Below, piece by piece: positions 48,891-58,184 of a stretch of DNA of 64,000 nucleotides. Numbering within the stretch: the stretch's first letter is position 1; the number at the start of each line of letters is the position of its first letter. Under the pieces are notes generated by a model, which searched no databases, was not told the origin of the DNA, and saw only the letters and a program-made list of their open reading frames with translations. Source of the stretch: Flavisolibacter nicotianae (GTDB taxonomy: Bacteria > Bacteroidota > Bacteroidia > Chitinophagales > Chitinophagaceae); the NCBI RefSeq assembly GCF_003628535.1, contig NZ_RBCI01000005.1:1-64000 (forward strand), written 5' to 3'. The translations under genes were made by a program, and so were the position numbers.

Positions 48891-49150
48891 TCGGACAAAC
48901 CCATAGCGGCTGCTTCGTTGATCTGGAAGTAGGTTTCGTTGCTTGCGGCACCCAGCTTTTCGCGGAGATAAAGTTCCAGGTTCTCGATCGAGTCGGCTTC
49001 CCATACACAGGTGGCCTTGTCCAGGGTTTGGTTGGGAAAAATGTTGAGCACCCGTTTGACGCCGGCTTCCGGAAGATTGGGAAGGTTTTTTTGCGCCGAG
49101 GCCCAAAAATCTTCGGGGTGGTGAATGGTATGGTTGGCAACAATGAACAT
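48887..49150 (-). CDS. Small ferredoxin-fold-like protein (DUF4242-like)
   Basis: An 87-residue cytoplasmic protein: MFIVANHTIHHPEDFW at the start and KATCVWEADSIENLELYL in the middle resemble DUF4242/SCO4226-like small proteins with a ferredoxin-like fold, some of which bind nickel. The ATG at 49150 matches the family N-terminus and a promoter 16 nt upstream; the in-frame extension to 49327 is not conserved in character. It is convergent to hmuV. Family membership is likely but not certain. Confidence 0.65.
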   Translation of the reverse strand: MFIVANHTIHHPEDFWASAQKNLPNLPEAGVKRVLNIFPNQTLDKATCVWEADSIENLELYLREKLGAASNETYFQINEAAAMGLSD

Positions 49151-49165
49151 GTGTGAAATTTTCAA

Positions 49166-49196
49166 CCAATGTATAAAGCGTTCTGCGTTTTTGCAA
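49166..49196 (-). promoter_or_regulatory. Promoter of the DUF4242-like gene
   Basis: On the minus strand TTG (49196-49194), 20 nt, TACATTGG (49173-49166; one mismatch to TAnnTTTG). Confidence 0.45.
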
Positions 49197-49398
49197 GCAT
49201 CGCGAAAGGGCATGCAACGGAATTGTGCATTGCCATCCCTTTCATTTAACTGTCGAAGATCAGTTTCTCCTCTTGTCAATGCAATGGTGAACGGCGTTTG
49301 GGCCAAATTGCTCTCAAGCCAAAACAATCGTTTGCAGACCAGCGACTACCAACTGAAATCCATTATCTGTAATCCGTTGCCCGTCATCAAACAACGCC

Positions 49399-50625
49399 TC
49401 ACTCGTACCGCAAGGCTTCGATGGGATTCAGGCGGGAGGCTTTGAGTGCAGGATAATAGCCGAAAAACACACCGGTAATGGCACAGACACCGAAGGCCAG
49501 GAGCACGGACGATTCTGTCACCAGGGTAGGCCACGAAAGAAGCACCGTTACAAGACGAGCAGCGGTAACGCCCAGCGCAACGCCGATCATGCCACCAGTG
49601 ATGCTGATCATGATCGCTTCCGTTAGAAATTGAAAAAGGATATCCCGTCCCCGTGCGCCAATGGACATGCGCAGGCCAATTTCTTTGATCCGCTCCGTGA
49701 CAGAAACATACATGATGTTCATGATCCCAATGCCGCCCACCAGCAACGAAATGCCTGCTATGGCCGCGAGCAACACGGTCAGCAATTCGCTGGTCGAACT
49801 GATGGTACTGATCATTTCCGCCTGCGTACGGACCATGAAATCGTCTTCGTCCCTGCTTTGCAGTTTGTGTGCTTTTCGCAAGGCCGTGGTGATTTCATCG
49901 GTGGCAGGCGCCGAGCTGTTTTCATCTGTTGCCGACGCGTAAATAGTCTGGATATAATCAATGGCGAGGATGCGTTTTTGAACCGTCGTATAAGGAGCGA
50001 GGATGATGTCGTCCTGGTCTTGTCCAAACGAGTTGGATCCTTTTTCGGCTAGCACGCCGATGACCTTCAGCGGGATGTTGCGAAAACGAATCATTCGCCC
50101 CAATGGTTCGTCGCCTGCAGGAAAAAGGTTCTTCACAACGGTTCGACCCAGCAGGCAAATTTTGTCGGCGGTCTTGACATGAGTTTCCGAAAACACAATT
50201 CCTTTTTGCAGCTTCCAGTCACGGATGGCAAGGTAGGAGGGCGCCACACCCTGCAGGCTTGTGGGCCAGTTATTGGACGCGTTGATTGCCTGCCCGTTGG
50301 CCGTAACTGCCGGTGAGACGGCCGTGATGTGCGTAACCGATTTTTGAATGGCCTGTATGTCGGTGATTTTAAGTGTTTGCAAGCCCGCCGCGCCGACCAT
50401 GGCACCTCCGCCGGCAGTTTGCCGGCTGTACGGCCGTATTGTGATCATGTTGGATCCCATGCCCGAAAGCTGGCTGCGGATACTTTGCTTGGAGCCCTGG
50501 CCAATGGCGACCATGGTAATCACAGCCGCCACCCCGATGATAATGCCCAACATCGTAATCAATGCCCGCAATTTGTTGCGAAGCAATGCCCTCCAGGCCA
50601 GGCGCAAAAGGTTGGCAATTGTCAT
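49399..50625 (-). CDS. MacB-type ABC transporter permease
   Basis: A 408-residue inner-membrane protein: an N-terminal helix (about 17-37) in RLAWRALLRNKLRALITMLGI, a periplasmic MacB_PCD domain (about 45-250) and three C-terminal helices with the FtsX domain, ending RLNPIEALRYE. With the ATPase it drives efflux of peptides, macrolides or lipid-linked compounds through an adaptor and TolC. ATP-binding and permease parts are separate genes, unlike E. coli MacB. It overlaps the ATPase gene by four bases. Confidence 0.92.
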   Translation of the reverse strand: MTIANLLRLAWRALLRNKLRALITMLGIIIGVAAVITMVAIGQGSKQSIRSQLSGMGSNMITIRPYSRQTAGGGAMVGAAGLQTLKITDIQAIQKSVTHITAVSPAVTANGQAINASNNWPTSLQGVAPSYLAIRDWKLQKGIVFSETHVKTADKICLLGRTVVKNLFPAGDEPLGRMIRFRNIPLKVIGVLAEKGSNSFGQDQDDIILAPYTTVQKRILAIDYIQTIYASATDENSSAPATDEITTALRKAHKLQSRDEDDFMVRTQAEMISTISSTSELLTVLLAAIAGISLLVGGIGIMNIMYVSVTERIKEIGLRMSIGARGRDILFQFLTEAIMISITGGMIGVALGVTAARLVTVLLSWPTLVTESSVLLAFGVCAITGVFFGYYPALKASRLNPIEALRYE

Positions 50626-51383
50626 GCGGTGGCGTTTTGATACTCGCCGTTTACAGGCAGGGAAGCAAGGGCTTCCGTTGCCAAACGGACGGTCTTGTTT
50701 TTTTCATCTTTGATAATGCTTCCATCCCGGAGAACAATGGTCCGGCTGGTGAAGGAGGCAATATCCGGTTCGTGGGTGACGCAAAGGATCGTGACACCCT
50801 GTTTGTTCAGGTCCTGCAGCAGCGCCATGATGCCATAGGATGTGCGGGTGTCGAGGTTGCCGGTGGGTTCATCAGCCAGGATCATCACCGGGTTGTTGAT
50901 GAGGGCCCGTGCAATCGCGACCCGCTGCTGCTGGCCACCGGAAAGCTGGTTGGATAGATGGTGACTTCGGTCTTTCAGGTCAACAGCCCGCAGTACGTTC
51001 AAGGCCCGTTCATGCCTTTCCTTTGCCGGCACGTCGGCGTTGTAAAGCAGGGGCAGTTCCACATTTTCGAGTGCCGTTGTGCGGGCCAGCAGGTTATACG
51101 ACTGGAACACGAAACCGATCTTGCGGTTGCGCAGCCTTGCCAGTTCGTTCCGCGAAAGATTTTTCACCGGAACACCGTCCAGCAGGTAGTCGCCACCGGT
51201 TGGCTGGTCCAGACAACCCAGGATGTTCAGCAATGTTGATTTACCGGAACCACTGGCGCCCATGATGGAGACAAATTCACCCGGCGTCACCGAAAAGCTA
51301 ACACCCCGTAAAGCCCGTACCGTTTCCGCGCCGGTTTTAAACTCCCGTTTCAGGTTTTGTATTTCCACGATCATTGTTGCCAT
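50622..51383 (-). CDS. ABC transporter ATP-binding protein (MacB/LolD type)
   Basis: A 253-residue ATPase: Walker [10 protein letters not shown] (about 42-50), signature [13 protein letters not shown], Walker [14 protein letters not shown] and switch His in CVTHEPDIA. It belongs to the MacB/LolD group that works with FtsX-type permeases by a mechanotransmission mechanism. It is the third gene of the exporter operon, 44 nt after the adaptor gene. A start at the fourth residue (MIVEIQ) is also possible. Confidence 0.93.
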   Translation of the reverse strand: MATMIVEIQNLKREFKTGAETVRALRGVSFSVTPGEFVSIMGASGSGKSTLLNILGCLDQPTGGDYLLDGVPVKNLSRNELARLRNRKIGFVFQSYNLLARTTALENVELPLLYNADVPAKERHERALNVLRAVDLKDRSHHLSNQLSGGQQQRVAIARALINNPVMILADEPTGNLDTRTSYGIMALLQDLNKQGVTILCVTHEPDIASFTSRTIVLRDGSIIKDEKNKTVRLATEALASLPVNGEYQNATA

Positions 51384-51427
51384 GCTGCAGGAATTTTGGG
51401 TTTGACCAACCGCTCATTCTTTTGCGC

Positions 51428-52660
51428 TCAACGTGGCTGGGCGCCGGCACCGGGTCGCTGGTTGGTTCGCCCCGGTCTTGTTGGCATAAACGGGCTTTTC
51501 GCCGTGGCCGAGGATTTTTTCTTTACTTCCTCGTAGCCCAGCACCACTTCATCGCCCGGGTTTAAGCCGGCGACAACCTGGACTTGCGTTTCGTCATCCA
51601 ATCCCGTAAGAATGGCCTGGCGAATGAGCCGGTTGTTTTTTTTGAGCCAGACAAAATCCGTTTTGCTTGCGAAGCTGTCGTTTTGCGGAAAAAGTGTCTT
51701 CCTGGTGTTTGGGTTTTGTTCGACAATATATTTTTTGGCCAGCACAGAATCGGGGCGAAAGGCTTTTGCCTGCGCCGGCAGCAGGAGAACGTTGTTTAGT
51801 TCTTTGGTGTAAACGGTTATGCTGGCCGTCATCCCGGGTTTGAGCTTTAAATCCGGGTTGGGAGCTTCGATGATCGTGACGTAAGAAACGACGTTCGCCG
51901 ATACGTAAGAGCGAAGGCGGATTTCTTTTACGGTACCGCTAAAGGTGTCTGTTGGAAAGGCGTCAACCGTAAAAAAGGCCCGTTGTCCTTTTCGCACACC
52001 ACCGATATCGGCTTCGTCGATCGAAGCCTGTACCTGCATTTTGGTAAGGTCTTTTGCTATGCTGAAAAGTGTCGGTGTGCTAAGGCTTGCGGCTACCGTT
52101 TGGCCTTCACTCACGCTCCTGGAAAGTACGGTGCCCTGGATAGGCGAATAAATGTTGGTATAGGAAAGATTTTTCAGTGCCGAACGCAATTGCGCTTCGA
52201 TACTGCTGACTGCTTGCGTGGCACTGCGGAATTGGTACAGTGCGGCTTCCTGCTCGGCCTTGCTGATGGCACCAACCTGGTATAAATGGTTTTGCCGTTC
52301 GTAGTTGCTTTTTTGGTAAACGACACTGGCTTTCGCCGACTGCAGGTTCGCCGTTATCTGCGCCACCTGGGCATTCAGCAGGGACTTGTCCAACTGTGCC
52401 AGCAGTTGGCCTTTTTTCACAGGCGAATTGAAATCGACATACACCTTCTGGATAATGCCGGAAACCTGTGTTCCCACCGCCACCGTATCCACGGGCTGCA
52501 CCGTGCCGGTTGCCGTCACGGAATTGGTGACGTTGCCGTAGTAGGGATGCTCCGTCGTTAGTGCCAGTTCTTCTTTTTCCGGCCTGAATTTCCACCACCA
52601 GGCACCCAGTGCTATGACAGCAATGATAAAAATCCAGATGATCCATTTCCGTGTTTTCAT
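51428..52660 (-). CDS. Periplasmic adaptor (membrane-fusion) protein, MacA-like
   Basis: A 410-residue protein with an N-terminal membrane anchor (about 7-23), a lipoyl-like domain split by a coiled-coil hairpin (about 95-170), a beta-barrel domain and a Pro-rich C-terminus. VDTVAVGTQVSGIIQKVYVDFNSPV is the first lipoyl half and IYSPIQGTVLSRSVSEGQTV the second. It connects the ABC permease to the TolC channel. TolC gene upstream by 15 nt, ATPase downstream. Confidence 0.92.
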   Translation of the reverse strand: MKTRKWIIWIFIIAVIALGAWWWKFRPEKEELALTTEHPYYGNVTNSVTATGTVQPVDTVAVGTQVSGIIQKVYVDFNSPVKKGQLLAQLDKSLLNAQVAQITANLQSAKASVVYQKSNYERQNHLYQVGAISKAEQEAALYQFRSATQAVSSIEAQLRSALKNLSYTNIYSPIQGTVLSRSVSEGQTVAASLSTPTLFSIAKDLTKMQVQASIDEADIGGVRKGQRAFFTVDAFPTDTFSGTVKEIRLRSYVSANVVSYVTIIEAPNPDLKLKPGMTASITVYTKELNNVLLLPAQAKAFRPDSVLAKKYIVEQNPNTRKTLFPQNDSFASKTDFVWLKKNNRLIRQAILTGLDDETQVQVVAGLNPGDEVVLGYEEVKKKSSATAKSPFMPTRPGRTNQRPGAGAQPR

Positions 52661-52675
52661 GCTTGTTGTTTTACG

Positions 52676-54010
52676 TCAGAAGTTGATCGGCACTCCCGTA
52701 TAGAACTGGTAGATCTTGTTGTACAGGATGGCCGTGTATTTTGCCTGGTTGAAGGTCTGTACCGATTGTATGTAGTTGTTTCGCTGCAGCAGCACTTCCA
52801 CCATGTTGATTGCGCCATACCGGAGTTGTTCCTGCGTGATCCGGTAAATTTCTTCCGTTGCTTTTAACTGCTCTTTTGCCGTCCGGTATTGCGCCTGCGC
52901 ATTTTGCAGGTTGAGATAGGCCTGTTCGACCTGTTGCGTCAATGTGATCCGCGTATTTTCCAAAGCCAGTTTGGCCTGTTCGATGGCGATATCGGCTTTG
53001 GCCAGGTTGGTTTTGTTTTGCCTGCGACTGAATAGGGGAATGCTTGCACCGATGCTGAATGTTTCGTAAAGATTTTTATTCAACTGCGAAAAATACTTGA
53101 ACGACTGGAAATTTGAATACCCCGAAAACAAGCCTGCGCCCAGGTCAATGGCCGGCAGGCGACCCGCCTTTGCCAGATCGCGGTTCACCTGCGCCAGCGT
53201 CAGTCCCACTTCCTGGTTTTTTACTTCTGCCCGTGTATCAAGGGCCGCTTGTTGGGCCAGTGGCAGCGCAAGAATTGCTTCTTCCGGTTCAACCTGTGCC
53301 GGTGTTGCAATTTGCATTTCATAGGATGTGGGGAGTTGGAGAACCTGCTTCAGCGATAACAGGCTTAACCGGTAGGTGTTTTCCGCTTTGACAAGGTTGT
53401 AGCGGTCTGCAGCGATTTGCGATTCGAATTGAAGAAACTCTTTTCTTGAAATGCTGCCGGCATCATAACGCTCTTTTCCCTGTTTCAACTGGGTTTCCGA
53501 TGTGGTTAGCAGCTCTTTAAAAACGGTGGTGTTTTCCTGTGCAAGGAGTACATCTAAAAAAGCCTGTGTTAGGCTGATGGTGATCTCGTTGGTGAGTTCT
53601 TCCACCGAGAGACGGGCCGATTGCACCAGCAGTTGGTTTGCTTTGATCGTGTTGTGAAGAAGACCACCATTGTAAAGAACAAAAGCTGAGTTGACACCGT
53701 AATTGCTGGAAAAACTTCCCTGTGCCTGCGTGCCGTTGATTGTAGTAGCGCTTTTTTGCCGCCGAACCCACGATTGCGAAAGAGAACCGGAAACACTGGG
53801 AAGGCGGTTGTTTTCCGCCTGGAGAAGGTCTTGCATGGCCAGGCTCGCCGCAAGCCGCCCGGTTTTAACCTGGAGATTGTTTTGCCGGGCATAGAGGATA
53901 CACTCCTGCAGCGTCCATGCGTGCGGCGGCTCTGCGAGATTGCCGCTTTGGGAATGCGTGGCACTGCCAGCGAGGAACAGGCAAATGCTCAAAAGAAAGA
54001 CCTTTTTCAT
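52676..54010 (-). CDS. TolC family outer-membrane channel
   Basis: A 444-residue exported protein with signal peptide (about 1-20) and two OEP repeats, each with long helices (TLQECILYARQNNLQVKT; LALENTRITLTQQVEQAYLNLQ). It forms the trimeric duct of the exporter. First gene of the four-gene operon tolC-adaptor-ATPase-permease. No regulator gene is adjacent; an inverted repeat lies upstream at 54068-54083. Confidence 0.92.
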   Translation of the reverse strand: MKKVFLLSICLFLAGSATHSQSGNLAEPPHAWTLQECILYARQNNLQVKTGRLAASLAMQDLLQAENNRLPSVSGSLSQSWVRRQKSATTINGTQAQGSFSSNYGVNSAFVLYNGGLLHNTIKANQLLVQSARLSVEELTNEITISLTQAFLDVLLAQENTTVFKELLTTSETQLKQGKERYDAGSISRKEFLQFESQIAADRYNLVKAENTYRLSLLSLKQVLQLPTSYEMQIATPAQVEPEEAILALPLAQQAALDTRAEVKNQEVGLTLAQVNRDLAKAGRLPAIDLGAGLFSGYSNFQSFKYFSQLNKNLYETFSIGASIPLFSRRQNKTNLAKADIAIEQAKLALENTRITLTQQVEQAYLNLQNAQAQYRTAKEQLKATEEIYRITQEQLRYGAINMVEVLLQRNNYIQSVQTFNQAKYTAILYNKIYQFYTGVPINF

Positions 54011-54067
54011 TGCATGCGCAGGTCCTGTGACCTTCTTTTAAAGTTCGGTCGTGCCACAGGCGCAAAA

Positions 54068-54083
54068 GCTGACACCGGTCAGC
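54068..54083 (-). promoter_or_regulatory. Inverted repeat, possible operator of the exporter operon
   Basis: GCTGAC-ACCG-GTCAGC, 58 nt before the TolC start. TetR-type repressors often bind sites of this length, but none is encoded nearby; function is a guess. Confidence 0.3.
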
Positions 54084-54247
54084 AAATCACATGATCCGTA
54101 TCGAGCAATGCCGGCGTGATTTTACCAACGATCTGTTGCCGGAAACAGGGCTTGCAAGGAAGGGAGAGTTATGGAGAAATGGCGTGAAGCGGAAACGGTT
54201 TTTTAGGTCGCCGCAACGGGGCTGCTTCCCTTGAGTGAAAGAAGTTT

Positions 54248-54292
54248 AAAGACAGCACCTTCTCCAATAGCGTATTAAAAAGTGCTGTCTTT
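54248..54292 (-). terminator. Terminator-like hairpin after purC
   Basis: An 11-bp stem AAAGACAGCAC / GTGCTGTCTTT (54248-54258 with 54282-54292) with a 23-nt loop lies 37 nt behind the purC stop on the minus strand. The T run is short. Confidence 0.5.
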
Positions 54293-54329
54293 GCTGTCGA
54301 AAGATGACCGGATCAAGAGTGTCGGTATT

Positions 54330-55268
54330 TTAGTGTGAATGTGGGTGCAGGTTATCCAGCGCTTCTACAATTCTTCCATACACTTCTTCTTCGTCAAGCG
54401 TCATCGGTTCAAAACGCTGGCCGGTGATCTTTTCGTATAGTTCGATGTATTTGTTCGAAATGGTTTCCACCCATTCGTCGCTCATCTCCGGAACCGTTTG
54501 TCCCTGCTTGCCCATGAATTCATTTTGGATCAGCCATTCACGGACGAATTCCTTGCTCAGTTGCTTTTGCTTTTCGCCGCGCTGCTGCCGTTCGCCGAAT
54601 CCATCGGCATAGAAATAACGCGATGAATCGGGTGTATGAATTTCATCCATCAAAACGATCCGGCCGTTCCGTTTGCCGAATTCGTATTTGGTATCGGCAA
54701 GGATCAGTCCCTGCTTCAAAGCCATTTCGCGGCCGCGTTCAAAAAGCGCCAACGCATACTGTTTGATCTCCTTCCATTCGTCTTCCGTAGCCAGTGACTG
54801 GCGCAGGATCTCTTCTTCCGAAATGTCTTCGTCGTGTCCTGCTTCGGCCTTGGTGGACGGCGTGATGAGCGGCTGCGGGAACGGATCCGACTCCTTCAAT
54901 CCATCGGGCATGAGCACACCGCAAAGAATGCGCTGGCCGCTTTCGTACGTACGCCATGCATGGCCGCACAAATTGCCGCGTACCACCACTTCGATCTTGA
55001 ACGGCTGGCATTTGTGGCCGATGGACGAATTGGGTGTGGGAGAGGAGATGAGCCAGTTGGGGCAAAGATCTTTCGTTGCTTCGAGCATATACGCTGCGAT
55101 GCTGTTCAGCACCTGTCCTTTGTAGGGAATGGTGCGGGGAAGGATCACATCGAACGCCGAAATGCGATCCGAAGCGATCATCACCAGTAACGTATTGTCG
55201 ATGGTGTACACGTCGCGAACCTTACCCTGATAAAAATTTGTCTGGTTGGGAAAATCAAACCTTGCCAT
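54330..55268 (-). CDS. purC: Phosphoribosylaminoimidazolesuccinocarboxamide synthase (SAICAR synthase)
   Basis: The 312-residue enzyme joins CAIR and aspartate with ATP in purine synthesis. Motifs: QGKVRDVYTID (about 13-23), MIASDRISAFDVILPRTIPYKGQVLN (in part), VVRGNLCGHAWRTY, LADTKYEFGKRNG and DEIHTPDSSRYF. The length is that of the long, Bacteroidota and yeast-like type. It ends in a His-rich tail (NLHPHSH). It is monocistronic. Confidence 0.96.
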   Translation of the reverse strand: MARFDFPNQTNFYQGKVRDVYTIDNTLLVMIASDRISAFDVILPRTIPYKGQVLNSIAAYMLEATKDLCPNWLISSPTPNSSIGHKCQPFKIEVVVRGNLCGHAWRTYESGQRILCGVLMPDGLKESDPFPQPLITPSTKAEAGHDEDISEEEILRQSLATEDEWKEIKQYALALFERGREMALKQGLILADTKYEFGKRNGRIVLMDEIHTPDSSRYFYADGFGERQQRGEKQKQLSKEFVREWLIQNEFMGKQGQTVPEMSDEWVETISNKYIELYEKITGQRFEPMTLDEEEVYGRIVEALDNLHPHSH

Positions 55269-55450
55269 GTGTCGAAAATAAGACCATTGAAAATGGGGTG
55301 AACAAGAAAGTGAAACAAAGTTTCAACAAGTTCTTCAATCCCGTCGAAAATAATTTCAAGTGAACCGCCGTAATCTGTAATTTTCCGCGTGAGAAAGCTT
55401 GCCGCTGGACGTCGGTCCGCTGGCATGTATCCAAAGCTAAAAAAAACAAT

Positions 55451-58156
55451 ATGAGAAAAGGTCTGCGTTTGCTTGCTGCAGTATTGGCAGCATTTGTTTG
55501 CTCCCTTTCTGCCTGGGCACAAAACATCAGGGTTGCCGGGCAGGTCACATCGTCGCCTTCAGGCGAAAATGTGGGAGGGGTTTCGGTCCGGGTGAAGAAT
55601 ATGTCAATCGGCACTTCAACTGACTCGACCGGCCACTTCCAGGTAGCCGTTCCTTCCCTTCCGATCCGGCTGGTATTTTCATCCATAGGGTACGAAACTC
55701 AGGAAGTTGTCGTATCCTCTGCCGCTACTCCCATCACAGTAAGTTTTGTTCCTTCCAATATTATCGGGCAGGAGGTTGTGGTTTCGGCTTCGCGACTGCC
55801 ACAACGGATTTTGGAAGCACCGGTTACCATTGAACGTGTGAGCGCAGCCACCATCCGCACGGCACCGGTTTCAAACTATTACGATATCGTTACAAACCTC
55901 AAAGGTGTTGATGCCGTGCTTTCTTCACTGACTTTCCGCACACCGACCACACGTGGTTTTTCCGGCAGCGGTAACCTTCGGTTCAACCAGATTGTTGACG
56001 GGATGGACAACCAGGCACCGGGATTAAATTTTTCCGTCGGCAGCGTGATCGGCTTAACCGAATTGGATGTGGAAAGCATGGAACTGCTTCCGGGTGCAAC
56101 GTCCGCCCTTTATGGTCCCGGCGGAATGAACGGAACCCTTCTCATTAACAGCAAAAGTCCTTTCCGCTATCCCGGTCTTTCCCTCCAGGTGAAAACCGGT
56201 GCCATGCATTTCGACGACAAAGACCGCGATGTATCGGCCTATCATAACTATTCGTTGCGCTGGGCGCAAAAGGTGTCGGAAAAATTCGCCTACAAGATCG
56301 GGGGCGAATACATCCGCGCCAACGACTGGCTTGCCCGCGACTACCGCAACTACAAACGCTTCGGCACCACCGGCGAAATCACAGCCGGTACCCTGGCAAC
56401 CGATCCCAATTATGACGGCGTAAACGTGTATGGCGATGAAACTTCAATCGACCTGCGCACCCGTGTGTTGAACAACATTGCGGTTGCGGTGCCTTTCCTG
56501 GCCGGCTACATCAACACATTGCCGGGAAGCATTCCGGTTTCCCGTACAGGTTATACCGAAAACGAAGTCGTTGATCCAAAGACCATCAATTTCAAGTTGA
56601 GCGGATCACTGAACTACAAGTTGGGCAAAGACATGGAAGCTATTTTTTCCGGTTATTGGGGAACGGGAAACACCGTGTACACCGGTAGCCAGCGCTATTC
56701 GTTAAAGGATTTGAAAGTGGGCCAGTACAAGCTGGAACTGAATGCCAAAAACTGGTTTGTTCGCGGCTATACAACACAGGAAAATGCCGGTGAGTCGCAC
56801 AACCTTACAATTACCACGCAGCTTTTCAACGAAGCCTGGAAGCCCAGCACGACCTGGTACCAGGAATACGCCTTTGCTTACCTGAACGCCAAGCAGGCAG
56901 GCCGTCCTGATCTTGAAGCGCACAACCTGGCGCGGGCCACCGCCGACCAGGGCCGCCCAGTGGCAGGTTCGCCGGAATTCAAGCGCATTTTCGATTCGGT
57001 TCGCAAAGTGCCCATCCCGCGTGGTGGCCTGTTTCTCGACCGCAGCGATCTGTGGATGGCTGAAGGACAGTACAATTTCAGCAATGTTATCAAGTTCGCC
57101 GAAGTTTTGGTGGGCGGTAACTGGAAGCAATATGTGCTGAACAGCGAGGGGACCCTCTTCGCCGATACCAAAGGATCGCCGATCAAGATCAATGAATTTG
57201 GTAGTTATATCCAGGTTGGCCGCGAGGTAATCAAAGACCGGCTGAAGCTGACCGCCTCGGGCCGTTACGACAAGAATGAGAATTTCAAGGGACGGTTTAC
57301 ACCACGCTTTACAGCGGTTGTCAAACCGGCGACAGACCAAAATATTCGCCTTTCTTACCAGACCGCTTACCGCTTCCCCAGCACCCAGCAGCAATGGATT
57401 GACCTGGATGTGGGTACGGGCCGTTTGCTTGGCGCTAACAGGGCCCTGTATGAAAAATATGACCTGATCAACAACCCGGGTTACACGTCGAATATATTTA
57501 CCAACCCGGCACAGGCAGAGCGTGTGCCTTACGTCGAAATAAAACCGGAAGCGGTGACGTCGTATGAATTCGGTTACAAAGGCCTGTTTGCAAAAAAGCT
57601 TTTGATCGATATTTATTATTATACCAGCAACTTCAAAGATTTCATCACACGCCGTGATGTGGTGCAGTTCCCTGGCGGCACGCCGGGTGCAACATTCAGT
57701 GGCTATTCGCTGGTCGCCAATTCACCCGAAAAAGTGGAAACGCACGGTGGCGGCGGCAGCATCGAATATGTGCTGCCCAAAAACTTCGTGGTTTCCGGAA
57801 GCCTGACGTCTGATGTGATCAAAAATGTGCCGGCAGGTTTCCGCGCCTTTTTCAATTCACCGAAATGGCGTTCGATGCTCACGTTGTCGAACACCGGTTT
57901 TGGTCCAAACAAAAAGTTCGGTGCCAATGTGAGCTGGCGCTGGCAGGATGGCTTTTTCTATGAGAATGATTTTACGCAGGGAGATCTGCCTGCTTTCCAC
58001 ACCCTGGATGCGGCCATCAACTACAAGTCGCCGAAGCTGAAGTCGATCATCAAACTGGGAGCCACCAACCTGTTGAACCAGTACTATCGCACAGCGGTCG
58101 GTAACCCAAGCATTGGCGGATTATACTACCTGAGCTTTGCTTACAATGTGCTTTAA
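55451..58156 (+). CDS. TonB-dependent receptor with carboxypeptidase-regulatory-like domain
   Basis: A 901-residue outer-membrane receptor: signal peptide (1-24, ending SAWAQ), CarboxypepD_reg-like domain (about 27-105), plug (about 115-235; DGMDNQAPGLNFSVG) and barrel ending GGLYYLSFAYNVL. It is followed by a fasciclin lipoprotein gene after 28 nt, a SusD-less pairing. No ABC genes are close, so the ligand cannot be inferred; a carbohydrate or peptide substrate is as likely as iron. Confidence 0.9.
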   Translation: MRKGLRLLAAVLAAFVCSLSAWAQNIRVAGQVTSSPSGENVGGVSVRVKNMSIGTSTDSTGHFQVAVPSLPIRLVFSSIGYETQEVVVSSAATPITVSFVPSNIIGQEVVVSASRLPQRILEAPVTIERVSAATIRTAPVSNYYDIVTNLKGVDAVLSSLTFRTPTTRGFSGSGNLRFNQIVDGMDNQAPGLNFSVGSVIGLTELDVESMELLPGATSALYGPGGMNGTLLINSKSPFRYPGLSLQVKTGAMHFDDKDRDVSAYHNYSLRWAQKVSEKFAYKIGGEYIRANDWLARDYRNYKRFGTTGEITAGTLATDPNYDGVNVYGDETSIDLRTRVLNNIAVAVPFLAGYINTLPGSIPVSRTGYTENEVVDPKTINFKLSGSLNYKLGKDMEAIFSGYWGTGNTVYTGSQRYSLKDLKVGQYKLELNAKNWFVRGYTTQENAGESHNLTITTQLFNEAWKPSTTWYQEYAFAYLNAKQAGRPDLEAHNLARATADQGRPVAGSPEFKRIFDSVRKVPIPRGGLFLDRSDLWMAEGQYNFSNVIKFAEVLVGGNWKQYVLNSEGTLFADTKGSPIKINEFGSYIQVGREVIKDRLKLTASGRYDKNENFKGRFTPRFTAVVKPATDQNIRLSYQTAYRFPSTQQQWIDLDVGTGRLLGANRALYEKYDLINNPGYTSNIFTNPAQAERVPYVEIKPEAVTSYEFGYKGLFAKKLLIDIYYYTSNFKDFITRRDVVQFPGGTPGATFSGYSLVANSPEKVETHGGGGSIEYVLPKNFVVSGSLTSDVIKNVPAGFRAFFNSPKWRSMLTLSNTGFGPNKKFGANVSWRWQDGFFYENDFTQGDLPAFHTLDAAINYKSPKLKSIIKLGATNLLNQYYRTAVGNPSIGGLYYLSFAYNVL

Positions 58157-58184
58157 TCAACATTTTCCCGGAAAAACAACAATC

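Larger units (their letters stand above)
54011..54329. other. Spacer upstream of the exporter operon
   Basis: This 319-nt interval contains the inverted repeat near 54068-54083 and the hairpin at 54248-54292. No gene was seen, and no strong -33/-7 pair for the exporter operon was found. Confidence 0.45.
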